In this document: piece by piece, positions 29,037-37,280 of the stretch
How positions within the stretch are numbered: position 1 is the first letter of the stretch
How the letters are laid out: every line of letters begins with the position of its first letter
Assembly (NCBI RefSeq): GCF_000787775.1
Contig: NZ_BBPM01000004.1
Location: 180,052 to 244,051, forward strand
DNA length: 64,000 nt
From: Streptacidiphilus carbonis
Lineage (GTDB): Bacteria; Actinomycetota; Actinomycetes; Streptomycetales; Streptomycetaceae
Direction of reading: 5' to 3'
Position numbers and translations under genes: made by a program
The notes under the pieces: model-generated
Told to the model about the DNA's origin: nothing
What the model saw: only the letters and a program-made list of their open reading frames with translations
Database searches by the model: none

Positions 29037-29212
29037 GGCCTCGGTTCCTCCTGGCTGGTCAGGACGGTCCGCAGCGCCGGGGGCCGCCCCCGGAGGGACG
29101 GTTCGCGGGGCTGGGACGGGCACCCCCTCGGGCGACGCCCCTCCGGTCTAACGAGCCAGGACCCTCCCGATCACGCGCGATCGCGAATCGGCCCGACGGA
29201 ACATCCAGGCAT

Positions 29213-29253
29213 GCCGAAGGGCGGCTGCCCCATACGGAGCAACCGCCCTTCGG
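29213..29253. terminator. Hairpin terminator after hflX
   Basis: CCGAAGGGCGG (29214-29224) and CCGCCCTTCGG (29243-29253) form a perfect 11-bp stem with an 18-nt loop just after the hflX stop. The siderophore operon promoter must lie between here and 29037; I see no clear iron-regulator box (TTAGGTTAG-type) in that interval. Confidence 0.75.
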
Positions 29254-29271
29254 GCACGCACTGACGCGGGA

Positions 29272-30819
29272 TCAGCCAGGCTGGCCGGCCAGGCTGTAGC
29301 GCTCCAGCTCGGCCGCCAGGTCCGGCAGCACCCGCGCCTTGAGCAGGGTCCCCTCACCGGTGTGCTCCTCGGAGAGCACCTCGCCGTCCCGGTGCACCCG
29401 GGACACCAGGTCACCCCTGGTGTAGGGGACCAGGGTGGTCACCTCCACCGCGGGGCGCGGCAGCTCGTTCTCGATCAGCCGCAGCAGTTCCTCGATGCCC
29501 TCGCCGGTCCGGGCCGAGACCACGACGGCGTGCGGCTCACGGCGCAGCAGGCGGGCCAGCACCTCGGGGTCGGCCGCGTCCGCCTTGTTGATCACCACGA
29601 TCTCGGGGACGTTCTGCGCGTCCACCTCGACGATGACCTCGCGTACCGCGGCCAGCTGGGATTCCGGCTCCGGATGCGAGCCGTCCACCACATGCAGGAT
29701 CAGGTCGGCGTCGCCGACCTCCTCCATGGTCGAGCGGAAGGCCTCGACCAGGTGGTGCGGCAGGTGCCGGACGAATCCGACCGTGTCGGCCAGCGTGTAG
29801 AGCCGGCCGCCCGGCGTCTCGGCCCGGCGCACCGTCGGGTCCAGGGTCGCGAACAGCGCGTTCTCGACCAGCACCCCGGCCCCGGTGAGCCGGTTGAGCA
29901 GCGAGGACTTGCCCGCGTTGGTGTACCCGGCGATGGCCACCGAGGGGACCTGGTGGCGCCGCCGCTCCTGCCGCTTGGTGTCGCGGCCCTTCTTCATGTC
30001 GGCGATCTCCCTGCGGAGCTTCGCCATCTTCTCGCGGATCCGGCGCCGGTCCGTCTCGATCTTGGTCTCACCGGGACCGCGGGTGGCCATACCGCCACCG
30101 CCGCCGGCCGAGGAGCCGCCGCCACCACCCATCTGCCGGGACAGCGAGGCGCCCCAGCCGCGCAGTCGCGGCAGCATGTACTGCATCTGCGCGAGCGACA
30201 CCTGGGCCTTGCCCTCACGGGACTTGGCGTGCTGGGCGAAGATGTCCAGGATCAGGGCGGTGCGGTCGACCACCTTGACCTTGACCACGTCCTCCAGGTG
30301 GATCAGCTGGCCGGGGCTGAGCTCACCGTCGCAGACCACGGTGTCGGCACCGGTGGCCTCGACGATCTCACGCAGCTCGCGGGCCTTGCCGGAGCCGATG
30401 TAGGTGGCCGGGTCGGGCCGGTCACGGCGCTGGATCACGCCGTCGAGGACCTCGGAGCCGGCCGTCTCGGCGAGTGCGGCCAACTCCGCGAGGGAGTTCT
30501 CCGCCTCCTCCACCGTTCCGTCGGTCCAGACGCCGACCAGGACCACCCGTTCCAGGCGGAGCTGGCGGTACTCGACCTCGGTGACGTCCTGGAGCTCGGT
30601 GGAGAGCCCGGACACCCGGCGCAGCGACGCCCGGTCGCTTCGGTCGAACTGGTCGCCGTCGTAGTCGTTGCTGCGGCCTGCGCCGCCGAGGGCCTCGTCG
30701 AATCCCGCGAGGTCCTCGTCCATCAGTGCGTCCGCCCTGCGGGTGGCCCGGTCCTGCTGAGAGGTGAACCGGGGGTCCTGCTGGTCGGCAGCGTCGCGGG
30801 TTTCGTACGTGGAGGTCAT
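29272..30819 (-). CDS. hflX: GTPase HflX
   Basis: A 515-aa ribosome-associated GTPase that splits stalled ribosomes. The N-terminal HflX domain (IGSGKARELREIVEATGADT, and LSPGQLIHLEDVVKVKVVDR) is followed by a Gly-rich linker and GPGETKIETDRRRI. The G domain follows, with G1 AGYTNAGKSSLLN, G3 LADTVGFVRHLP and G4 VVINKADA. Longer than E. coli HflX because of a ~90-residue acidic N-terminus. The ATG at 30819 is 7 nt after the rshA stop, so both are probably one transcript. Confidence 0.96.
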   Translation of the reverse strand: MTSTYETRDAADQQDPRFTSQQDRATRRADALMDEDLAGFDEALGGAGRSNDYDGDQFDRSDRASLRRVSGLSTELQDVTEVEYRQLRLERVVLVGVWTDGTVEEAENSLAELAALAETAGSEVLDGVIQRRDRPDPATYIGSGKARELREIVEATGADTVVCDGELSPGQLIHLEDVVKVKVVDRTALILDIFAQHAKSREGKAQVSLAQMQYMLPRLRGWGASLSRQMGGGGGSSAGGGGGMATRGPGETKIETDRRRIREKMAKLRREIADMKKGRDTKRQERRRHQVPSVAIAGYTNAGKSSLLNRLTGAGVLVENALFATLDPTVRRAETPGGRLYTLADTVGFVRHLPHHLVEAFRSTMEEVGDADLILHVVDGSHPEPESQLAAVREVIVEVDAQNVPEIVVINKADAADPEVLARLLRREPHAVVVSARTGEGIEELLRLIENELPRPAVEVTTLVPYTRGDLVSRVHRDGEVLSEEHTGEGTLLKARVLPDLAAELERYSLAGQPG

Positions 30820-30826
30820 TGCATCC

Positions 30827-33190
30827 TTAGCGGAAGGGATCAGGTCCAGGAAGCGGGAGAGCCGCCTCCTCATCGGACAACGCCCCAGCATTGCTGCGGA
30901 TTCCCGACGACGACGATGGTCGCACGGGCTCCTCCGGGCCGTCATCCGGATTTGCCGTCTGTGCGACCGCCCGGTAGACGTCGTAGACCCCGGCCACCCT
31001 GAGCATCGCCTTCATCAGCCCGGGCAGCAGTCCGGCGTCGGGCAGCTCCACCGTGTAGCGGTGCCGTACGCGCAGTTCCTGGGGCGGTTCCACGGAGGCC
31101 GAGACGATGTCCGCGCCGACCGCGGAGATCGCGGCGGTGAGGTCGGCGAGCAGCCGCGGCCGGCCAAGGGCGTCGGCCTGGACGGTGACCGTGTAGCCCA
31201 CCGGCTGGGCGTCCTGGCCCCAGGCGTCCCGGGCCCAGGCCACCTCGACCGGCGCACGCCCGCCGCCGGCCATCCCGCTGCCGGTCGGGCAGCCGCTGCG
31301 GTGCACCGCGATGCCGCCCTTGACCGCGAATCCGAGCAGTTGGTCGGGCGGGACCGGGGTGCAGCAGCGGGCCAGCCGGACCGGGGCGCCGGGCCTGTCG
31401 GCGGCGACGACCAGGGCCCGGTCCCGGGGATCCCGTCCCGGGGCGGACGGGAGCTCGACACCGACCCGCTCCACCATCGCCTCGGCCCCGGCCTGCGCCG
31501 CGGGCTGCTGCGGGTGCTCGGCGAGCCAGCGCTCGATGGCGATCCGCGCGGACGCGGTCCGGGCGTGGCCCAACCACTCCGGCGAGGGGCCGCCGGGCTC
31601 CCCCGCCCCGTCGGGGTCGTCCTCGGTCAGCACGTCCACCACGTCGCCGTCTTGCAGTTCGGTGGAGAGGGCGGCGAGCCTGCCGCCCAGCCGCACCCCG
31701 ATACATCGGTGGCCGACCTCCTCGCCGAGCGCGTAGGCCGCGTCCACACAGCTGGAGCCGACCGGCAGATGCAGGGTGCGGCCGTCCTCGGTGACCACCG
31801 TGAGCTCGCCGTCGCCGGAGAGGTCGGCGGTGAGCGCGGACCAGAAGGTGTCGGCGTCGGGCGTCTCCCGCTGCCACTCCAGCAGCCGGGAGAGCCAGCC
31901 GGGCCTGGCCGGGTCGGTGCGGTCCAGCTCGTCCCGGCCGCCGGCCGCCTCCTCGGCCTGCGCCTCGTCCGCGCGGGCCGCCGGGCTGCCCAGGGCCACC
32001 ACGCCGAACTCGGCGACCTGGTGCATCCTCCCGGTGCGCACCAGCACCTCGACGACGTCCTCGCCGGCCCCGCCGGGCGCGGTGGCCACCGCGGTGTGCA
32101 GCGACTGGTAGAGGTTGAACTTGGGCGCGGCGATGAAGTCCTTGAACTCCCCCGGCAGCGGTGACCAGCAGGTGTGCAGCTCGCCGAGGACGGCGTAGCA
32201 GTCGGCGTTCTCCTCCACCACGACCAGGACCCGGGCGAAGTCGCAGGGCGCGAGCTCGCCGCGCCGCATCCGGCTGCGGTGCACCGAGACGGCGTGCCGG
32301 GGACGCACCGTCACCTCGGCCTGGATCCTGGCCTCGCGCAGCTGGCGCCGCAGCGCCCCGGCGAACTCCGCCAGCGGGTCCAGCCCCTCCGCCTGGGCGC
32401 CCTCCCTGGCGGCGATGAGCGCACGGGTCGCCGCGTACTCCTCGGGGTGCAGCGTGGCCAGGACGATGTCCTCCAGCTCGGTCTTGACGACCTGGATACC
32501 GAGCCGCTCCGCCAGCGGGATCAGCACATCCCTGGTGACCTTGGCGATCCTGATCCGGCTGGCCGGCTTCATGTGCCGGATGGTGCGCATGTTGTGCAGC
32601 CGGTCGGCCAGCTTGATGACCATCACCCGGACGTCCTCGCCGGTGGCCAGCAGCATCTTGCGGAAGGTCTCGGCCTCGGCGGCGGCGCCGAAGTCGACCT
32701 TCTCCAGCTTGGTCACGCCGTCGACCAGGTAGGCGACCTCCTGACCGAAGCCCTCCCTGACCTGATCCAGCGTCACCGCCGTGTCCTCGACCGTGTCGTG
32801 GAGCAGCGAGGCGACCAGGGTGGTGGTCTCGGCGCCGAGTTGGGCCAGGATCATGGTGACGGCGAGCGGATGGGTGATGTACGGCTCGCCGCTCTTGCGG
32901 GTCTGGCCCCGGTGGGAGGCCTCGGCGAGCTGGTAGGCCCGGTCCAGCAGGGCGAAGTCGGCCTGCGGATGGTGCACCCGGTGCGCCCGGACCACGGGTT
33001 CCAGCGCGTCCGCGAACTGCGGCCGCCCGCCGCCGACCAGCAATGCCGCGAAACCGGCCCGCCCCAGCCCGGACCGCGCCCTGGCCCGGCGCAGGCCGCC
33101 GCTGACGGCCTCGCCGCCCTGGTTCGGCGGAGAGACGGTTCTGCGACCGCCCAGGGGAACGGCTGGGAGATCACTGGCATCGACGTTCAT
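30827..33190 (-). CDS. rshA: RelA/SpoT homologue (RshA-type) with divergent synthetase motif
   Basis: A 787-aa (p)ppGpp metabolism protein. The hydrolase HD domain is intact (ASLLHDTVEDTAVTLDQVRE and KLADRLHNMRTIRHMKP). In the synthetase domain, FKDFIAAPKFNLYQSLHTAV and the glutamate in VVEVLVRTGRMHQVAEFG persist. The ATP-side motif is RPRHAVSVHRSRMRR where others read RPKHYYSIYQK, and the following catalytic-Asp segment is CDFARVLVVV. A TGS domain and a C-terminal ACT-like domain follow. It is probably a competent hydrolase with a weak or conditional synthetase. ATG at 33190 follows GGAGGTGTGC. This matches the second RSH gene of streptomycetes. Confidence 0.92.
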   Translation of the reverse strand: MNVDASDLPAVPLGGRRTVSPPNQGGEAVSGGLRRARARSGLGRAGFAALLVGGGRPQFADALEPVVRAHRVHHPQADFALLDRAYQLAEASHRGQTRKSGEPYITHPLAVTMILAQLGAETTTLVASLLHDTVEDTAVTLDQVREGFGQEVAYLVDGVTKLEKVDFGAAAEAETFRKMLLATGEDVRVMVIKLADRLHNMRTIRHMKPASRIRIAKVTRDVLIPLAERLGIQVVKTELEDIVLATLHPEEYAATRALIAAREGAQAEGLDPLAEFAGALRRQLREARIQAEVTVRPRHAVSVHRSRMRRGELAPCDFARVLVVVEENADCYAVLGELHTCWSPLPGEFKDFIAAPKFNLYQSLHTAVATAPGGAGEDVVEVLVRTGRMHQVAEFGVVALGSPAARADEAQAEEAAGGRDELDRTDPARPGWLSRLLEWQRETPDADTFWSALTADLSGDGELTVVTEDGRTLHLPVGSSCVDAAYALGEEVGHRCIGVRLGGRLAALSTELQDGDVVDVLTEDDPDGAGEPGGPSPEWLGHARTASARIAIERWLAEHPQQPAAQAGAEAMVERVGVELPSAPGRDPRDRALVVAADRPGAPVRLARCCTPVPPDQLLGFAVKGGIAVHRSGCPTGSGMAGGGRAPVEVAWARDAWGQDAQPVGYTVTVQADALGRPRLLADLTAAISAVGADIVSASVEPPQELRVRHRYTVELPDAGLLPGLMKAMLRVAGVYDVYRAVAQTANPDDGPEEPVRPSSSSGIRSNAGALSDEEAALPLPGPDPFR

Positions 33191-33363
33191 GCACACCTCC
33201 GGCAGCGATCACCGGAGCGGCTCGACACCCCGATGGTCCATGCTAGCGATTGCAACACGCGCAGCGATGCCACGTGTTCCCAACGTCACCTTGATCACCC
33301 ATTCGGGGGATTTGAACCGGGGCGGAATTGGCAAGGCTCTAAGGTTGCGCGAAACCCGCCGGC

Positions 33364-34251
33364 TCAGGACTCCAGCCACTCCGTGGACAGTTGACCCTCC
33401 GCCAGCACCACGGCCGGGCCGGTCATCTCGACGACGCCGTCCACCCGCTCGGTGATCACCAGTCGGCCGCCGGGCACGTCCACGGTGTAGGTCACCGGCT
33501 GCCCGGTCAGCGCCGGGTCGGCGCCGTCCCTGCGGGCCGCCGCGACCATGACCGCGCAGGCGCCGGTGCCGCAGGAGCGGGTCTCCCCCGAGCCGCGCTC
33601 ATGCACCCGCATGGCGACATGGCCCGGTCCGCGGTCCACCACGAACTCCACGTTCACACCGGCCGGGTACGCCGACGCGGGCACCACCGAAGGCGCCTCG
33701 TAGAGGTTGCCGGCCTGGGCGAGGTCGTCCACGAAGGCCACCGCGTGCGGATTGCCCATGTCGACATGGAGCGCCGGCCAGCTGAGCTCCCCCACGGTCA
33801 CCACCACGGACCCGGAGTCAGGCAGTCCGGCCCGCCCCATCCGCACGGTGACCTGGCCGGGCGCACCGGGACGGTCGGCCTCCACATGGACCTGCCGCAC
33901 CCCCGCCCGGGTGGCCACCGCCAGGTCGCCGCTCTTGGCAAGGCCGGCCAGCACCAGGTAGCGGGCGAAGACCCGGACGCCGTTGCCGCACATCTCGGCG
34001 ATGCTGCCGTCGGAGTTGCGGTAGTCCATGAACCACTCGGCCTCGGCGGCCATCGACGCCGCCTCGGGATGGGCGGCCGAGCGCACCACGCGCAGCACCC
34101 CGTCCGCGCCGATCCCGGCCCGCCGGTCGCACAGCCGGGCGACCGCCGCGGGCGGCAGGTCCAGCGCGCCGTCCGGGTCGGGCAGGATGACGAAGTCGTT
34201 CTCGGTGCCGTGGCCCTTCAGGAAGCTCGGGCCGTTCAAGATCTCGCTCAC
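33364..34251 (-). CDS. dapF: Diaminopimelate epimerase
   Basis: A 295-aa cofactor-free epimerase turning LL- into meso-diaminopimelate for lysine and peptidoglycan. The two catalytic cysteines lie in FMDYRNSDGSIAEMCGNGVR and GSGETRSCGTGACAVMVAA. N-terminal FLKGHGTENDFV is family-typical. The start is uncertain: the GTG at 34251 lies almost on its GGAGGG, and a TTG at 34239 has better spacing. The 173 bp to rshA shows only vague promoter text. Confidence 0.96.
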   Translation of the reverse strand: MSEILNGPSFLKGHGTENDFVILPDPDGALDLPPAAVARLCDRRAGIGADGVLRVVRSAAHPEAASMAAEAEWFMDYRNSDGSIAEMCGNGVRVFARYLVLAGLAKSGDLAVATRAGVRQVHVEADRPGAPGQVTVRMGRAGLPDSGSVVVTVGELSWPALHVDMGNPHAVAFVDDLAQAGNLYEAPSVVPASAYPAGVNVEFVVDRGPGHVAMRVHERGSGETRSCGTGACAVMVAAARRDGADPALTGQPVTYTVDVPGGRLVITERVDGVVEMTGPAVVLAEGQLSTEWLES

Positions 34252-34339
34252 CCCTCCATCGTAGGGGGCGGCCACCGCCTTCAGGTCAGGCACCGCACTT
34301 CACGTCACAGGCACCGCAGCTCAAGCACCGCAGGTCGGC

Positions 34340-34840
34340 TCAGGCACCTATGCGGGCGACCCGCCACCAGCCCAGCGCCAGCGCCAGCCCCACCAGGGCC
34401 GCGTACGCGAGCAGGGCGCGCCAGCCGGCCCGGCGGCCGGAGCCCTGCCGGGGCAGCCCCGGCCAGGCGTAGCCGGCCCGGCGCGCGGCCATGCCGCCCC
34501 AGCCGGCCGAGGCAGTGGTCAGCAGCAGTCCGAGCATGCCGACGAACCGGCCCGCGTCACCGGACTGGAAGGCCAGCGGGAAGGCGAACAGCAGCGAGCC
34601 GAAGATCGCCAGAGCGGCGATGGGGATGACCTGCCAGAGCCGGAGCAGTCCGGCCGGGCGCAGCTCGCGCCCTTCGAGCCCGGCCTCGCCGATGCTGTCG
34701 GCCGGCGGCAGCGGGGTCAGCGGCGACAGGTCGGATCTCGGCCGCTTGGAGAGGTCGATCAGCGCCGGATGCGACGAGGGCGAGCCGTCGAGGCCGAAGG
34801 GGTCCTCCGGCAGACGATGCGTCTCGGGGCCGGTATCCAT
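34340..34840 (-). CDS. Small hydrophobic membrane protein of unknown function
   Basis: A 166-aa protein with a ~70-residue polar N-terminus (LPEDPFGLDGSPSSHPALID) and three predicted membrane helices: VIPIAALAIFGSLLFAFPLA, FVGMLGLLLTTASAGWGG and ALLAYAALVGLALALGWW. The ATG at 34840 is 10 nt after GGGAGG; the GTG at 34846 is an alternative. It lies between miaA and dapF on the same strand. Function unknown; the Arg/Gly stretch between helices 2 and 3 would face the cytoplasm. Confidence 0.72.
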   Translation of the reverse strand: MDTGPETHRLPEDPFGLDGSPSSHPALIDLSKRPRSDLSPLTPLPPADSIGEAGLEGRELRPAGLLRLWQVIPIAALAIFGSLLFAFPLAFQSGDAGRFVGMLGLLLTTASAGWGGMAARRAGYAWPGLPRQGSGRRAGWRALLAYAALVGLALALGWWRVARIGA

Positions 34841-35167
34841 CGACACGCGGCCTCCCTGGCGATTGGTGCCGGTGGTGATCCACGACGGCGGAATGTCTCC
34901 CTCAGTGCTCGATGATGGCACGTGGGCCCGGGCCGACCCCCCTCTCCAGGGCCGGATCGGTGATCCGTGGCCATGACGTGATCAGCCCGTAACCGCCCGT
35001 CCTCGCAAGGCTCCGCGCGTACACCCGGATGTGCGCCGGGGGCGCGCAGTTCGGCCTGATACGCCTCTGGGCAGCGACGCTTCCTGTGCGAAGACTGTGG
35101 CGGCGCCGAGGGCGATCCCGCGACGACCGCGACGAACGTCACGGCCGGGGCGGCGACCGTCAGGCCG
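34841..35167. other. Intergenic stretch without a recognisable feature
   Basis: About 327 bp between miaA and the membrane-protein gene. No open frame with plausible codon use and no strong hairpin. It presumably holds the promoter of the membrane-protein gene. Confidence 0.5.
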
Positions 35168-36097
35168 TCAGTCGCCGGCCACCAGTGCCAGCGAGCGCCG
35201 CAGCAGCTCGGACTGGTCCCCGGAGTCCTCCCGGCCGAGCCAGTGCACCCGCGGGTCCCGGCGGAACCAGGACTCCTGCCGCCGGGCGAAACGCTTGGTG
35301 GCCCGCACCGTCTCCTCGCGCGCCTGCTGCTCGCCGCAGTCCCCGTCCAGTTGGGCCAGCGCCTGCTGGTAGCCGAGCGCCCGGGAGGCGGTGCGGCCCT
35401 CGCGCAGCCCGGCCGCGGCCAACTGCTCCACCTCCGCGACGAGTCCGGACTCCCACATCCGGTCGACCCGCAGCGCGATCCGCCGGTCCAGCTCCGGTCG
35501 CGGCACCAGCACGCCGATCTGGACCGCGTCGTAGACCGAGTCATGGCCCGGCAGATTGGCGGTGAACGGCTTCCCGGTGATCTCCACGACCTCCAGCGCC
35601 CGGACGATGCGCCGCCCGTTGCTGGGGAGGATGGCCTGCGCGGCCAGCGGGTCGAGGCCGGCGAGCCTGCGGTGCAGCTCGCCCGGGCCGACCTGGTCCA
35701 GTTCCTGCTCCAGCCGGGCCCGCACCTCCGGGTCGGTGCCCGGGAAGTCCAGCTCGTCGATGGCGGCGCGGACGTACAGCCCCGAGCCGCCGACCAGTAC
35801 CGGCGTGCGCCCCTGGGCCAGCAGCGCGTCGATGGTGGCCCGCGCCATCCGCTGGTACTCGGCGACACTGGCGGCGACCGTCACGTCCCAGACGTCCAGC
35901 AGGTGGTGCGGGACGCCCTGGCGCTCCTCGACGGTGAGCTTGGCAGTGCCGATGTCCATGCCCCGGTAGAGCTGCATGGAGTCGGTGTTGACCACCTCTC
36001 CGCCGAGCTCCCTGGCCAGGGCCACGCCCAGGTCCGACTTGCCTGCGGCGGTGGCGCCGACGACGGCGATGACACGGGGAGCGAGGGGGCTGTTCAC
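35168..36097 (-). CDS. miaA: tRNA dimethylallyltransferase
   Basis: A 309-aa enzyme that puts a dimethylallyl group on A37 of tRNAs reading UNN codons. The P-loop is AVVGATAAGKSDLG; the acceptor loop includes VVNTDSMQLYRGMDIGTAK, VPHHLLDVWDV and VLVGGSGLYVRAAID, and SNGRRIVRALEV is also conserved. The GTG at 36097 has GGGAG at good spacing. The same tRNA base is then modified by MiaB, encoded about 1.2 kb away. Confidence 0.97.
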   Translation of the reverse strand: MNSPLAPRVIAVVGATAAGKSDLGVALARELGGEVVNTDSMQLYRGMDIGTAKLTVEERQGVPHHLLDVWDVTVAASVAEYQRMARATIDALLAQGRTPVLVGGSGLYVRAAIDELDFPGTDPEVRARLEQELDQVGPGELHRRLAGLDPLAAQAILPSNGRRIVRALEVVEITGKPFTANLPGHDSVYDAVQIGVLVPRPELDRRIALRVDRMWESGLVAEVEQLAAAGLREGRTASRALGYQQALAQLDGDCGEQQAREETVRATKRFARRQESWFRRDPRVHWLGREDSGDQSELLRRSLALVAGD

Positions 36098-36188
36098 CCC
36101 CTCAGTCTCCCAAACGTACGCACACACATGCTCCACAGCTGCACTGGACAGTGATGGACAGTACGGTGTGCCTAAGTACGGGCGTTTT

Positions 36189-36203
36189 GTCCAATTGTTG
36201 GAC
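36189..36203. promoter_or_regulatory. Inverted repeat upstream of the antitoxin gene
   Basis: GTCCAA-ttg-TTGGAC, a perfect 6-bp-arm dyad 34 bp before the antitoxin ATG. Two GGACAGT direct repeats lie 40-50 bp further upstream. Possible operator; no direct proof. Confidence 0.4.
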
Positions 36204-36236
36204 CAGTCGCCGCGGCCCCGCTACGCAGGAGCAACC

Positions 36237-36542
36237 ATGGGTCTCTCGGACACTCTCAAGGGCGCTCTCGGTCAGGCCAAGGAGAAGGCCACCGAGTTCG
36301 CGGAGAAGCACAACTCCACCATCGACTCCGGCCTGGACAAGGTCGGCGAGATGGCGGACAAGGCCACCAAGGGCAAGTACAGCGACAAGATCCACACCGG
36401 CCGGGACAAGGCCAAGGAGGCTCTGGACAAGGTCGGCCAGGAGCACCCCGTCGTCGAGGGCGAGACGGTCGGGGGCGACACCGTCGACGGCGCGACGGTC
36501 GACCGCGAGACGGTGGAGAAGCAGGACCCGCCGGCGTCCTGA
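36237..36542 (+). CDS. MT0933/Rv0909-type antitoxin family protein
   Basis: A 101-aa, strongly charged protein. The start MGLSDTLKGALGQAKEKATE and the GLDKVGEMADKATKGKYSDK stretch are typical of the MT0933 antitoxin family. The C-terminal third (VEGETVGGDTVDGATVDRET) is repetitive and acidic. GCAGGAG precedes the ATG. No toxin gene adjoins it; the next gene is convergent with no gap. Streptomycete members are usually solitary, so an antitoxin role is by family name only. Confidence 0.88.
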   Translation: MGLSDTLKGALGQAKEKATEFAEKHNSTIDSGLDKVGEMADKATKGKYSDKIHTGRDKAKEALDKVGQEHPVVEGETVGGDTVDGATVDRETVEKQDPPAS

Positions 36543-37238
36543 TCAGGTCCAGGCGGCGACGAAGTAGCCGACCCCGTACGGCGCGTCCTCATAGAGCAGC
36601 TCGGCGCCGAGCGCTCCGGCCGCGGCGCCCGCGAGCACCTGCCAGGGTGCCCGGCCGGAGGCCATCAGCTCGTACGCCAGCTCGTCGTCCAGGGTGGACA
36701 GCTCGCCGTCGGCGTCCCCGGTGGCCAGACCGCGGGCGATCATCGCGTCGAAGTCCTCGGCCCGTTCGTCCAGGTAGCCGGGGGCCTTCAGCGAGCGCCG
36801 GGCGCTGCCCTCGCCGACGACGAGCAGGCCGACCCGCTCGGCCGACTGCGCCAGCCTGACCCCGTTCGCGGCGCAGAGCTCGGGTTCCAGATAGTCGGGG
36901 ACGGCCAGGCCGCGGGCCCGCCCGGTCCAGCCGGAGCGCTGCAGCAGCCAGGCCCCCACCGTGAGCGAGGCGGGCAGCGGCTCCGGCCCCGCGCCCTCTC
37001 CCAGGGTCACCGAGACGTCGACGCCGAACGGCTGGAACGAGCCGGTGCCGCCCTCGTCGAAACTGCTGTGCTCGGCGTCGGGGCCGACCACCCAGACCAC
37101 CTCGGGCCCGGCCGCGAGCACCGCGCCGAGCGCGGTGTCGCAGACGGCGCGGAGCCGGTCCAGTTCGGGCGCGGCACCCGAGGCGACCTCGGGGACCAGC
37201 AGCGGCGGGCAGGGGCAGACGGCGGCGGCGACCAGCAT
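36543..37238 (-). CDS. Class III extradiol dioxygenase subunit B-like protein
   Basis: A 231-aa protein beginning MLVAAAVCPCPPLLVPEVAS, the actinobacterial form of the extradiol dioxygenase (LigB-like) fold. The inner stretch VVWVVGPDAEHSSFDEGGTG holds a histidine where the metal site would be. RVGLLVVGEGSARRSLKAPG and YEDAPYGVGYFVAAW also fit the family. Enzymatic activity of this branch is not established to my knowledge. It converges with the antitoxin gene, stops abutting. Confidence 0.82.
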   Translation of the reverse strand: MLVAAAVCPCPPLLVPEVASGAAPELDRLRAVCDTALGAVLAAGPEVVWVVGPDAEHSSFDEGGTGSFQPFGVDVSVTLGEGAGPEPLPASLTVGAWLLQRSGWTGRARGLAVPDYLEPELCAANGVRLAQSAERVGLLVVGEGSARRSLKAPGYLDERAEDFDAMIARGLATGDADGELSTLDDELAYELMASGRAPWQVLAGAAAGALGAELLYEDAPYGVGYFVAAWT

Positions 37239-37280
37239 GGCTCCGACCCTACCGCCGGTCCGGGCAGCGTCCGCCGTGCC

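Noticed and set aside
29170-29190. Palindrome CGCGATCGCG considered as an iron box
   Set aside because: It does not resemble the AT-rich TTAGGTTAG-type DmdR/IdeR site and is a common palindrome in high-GC DNA.
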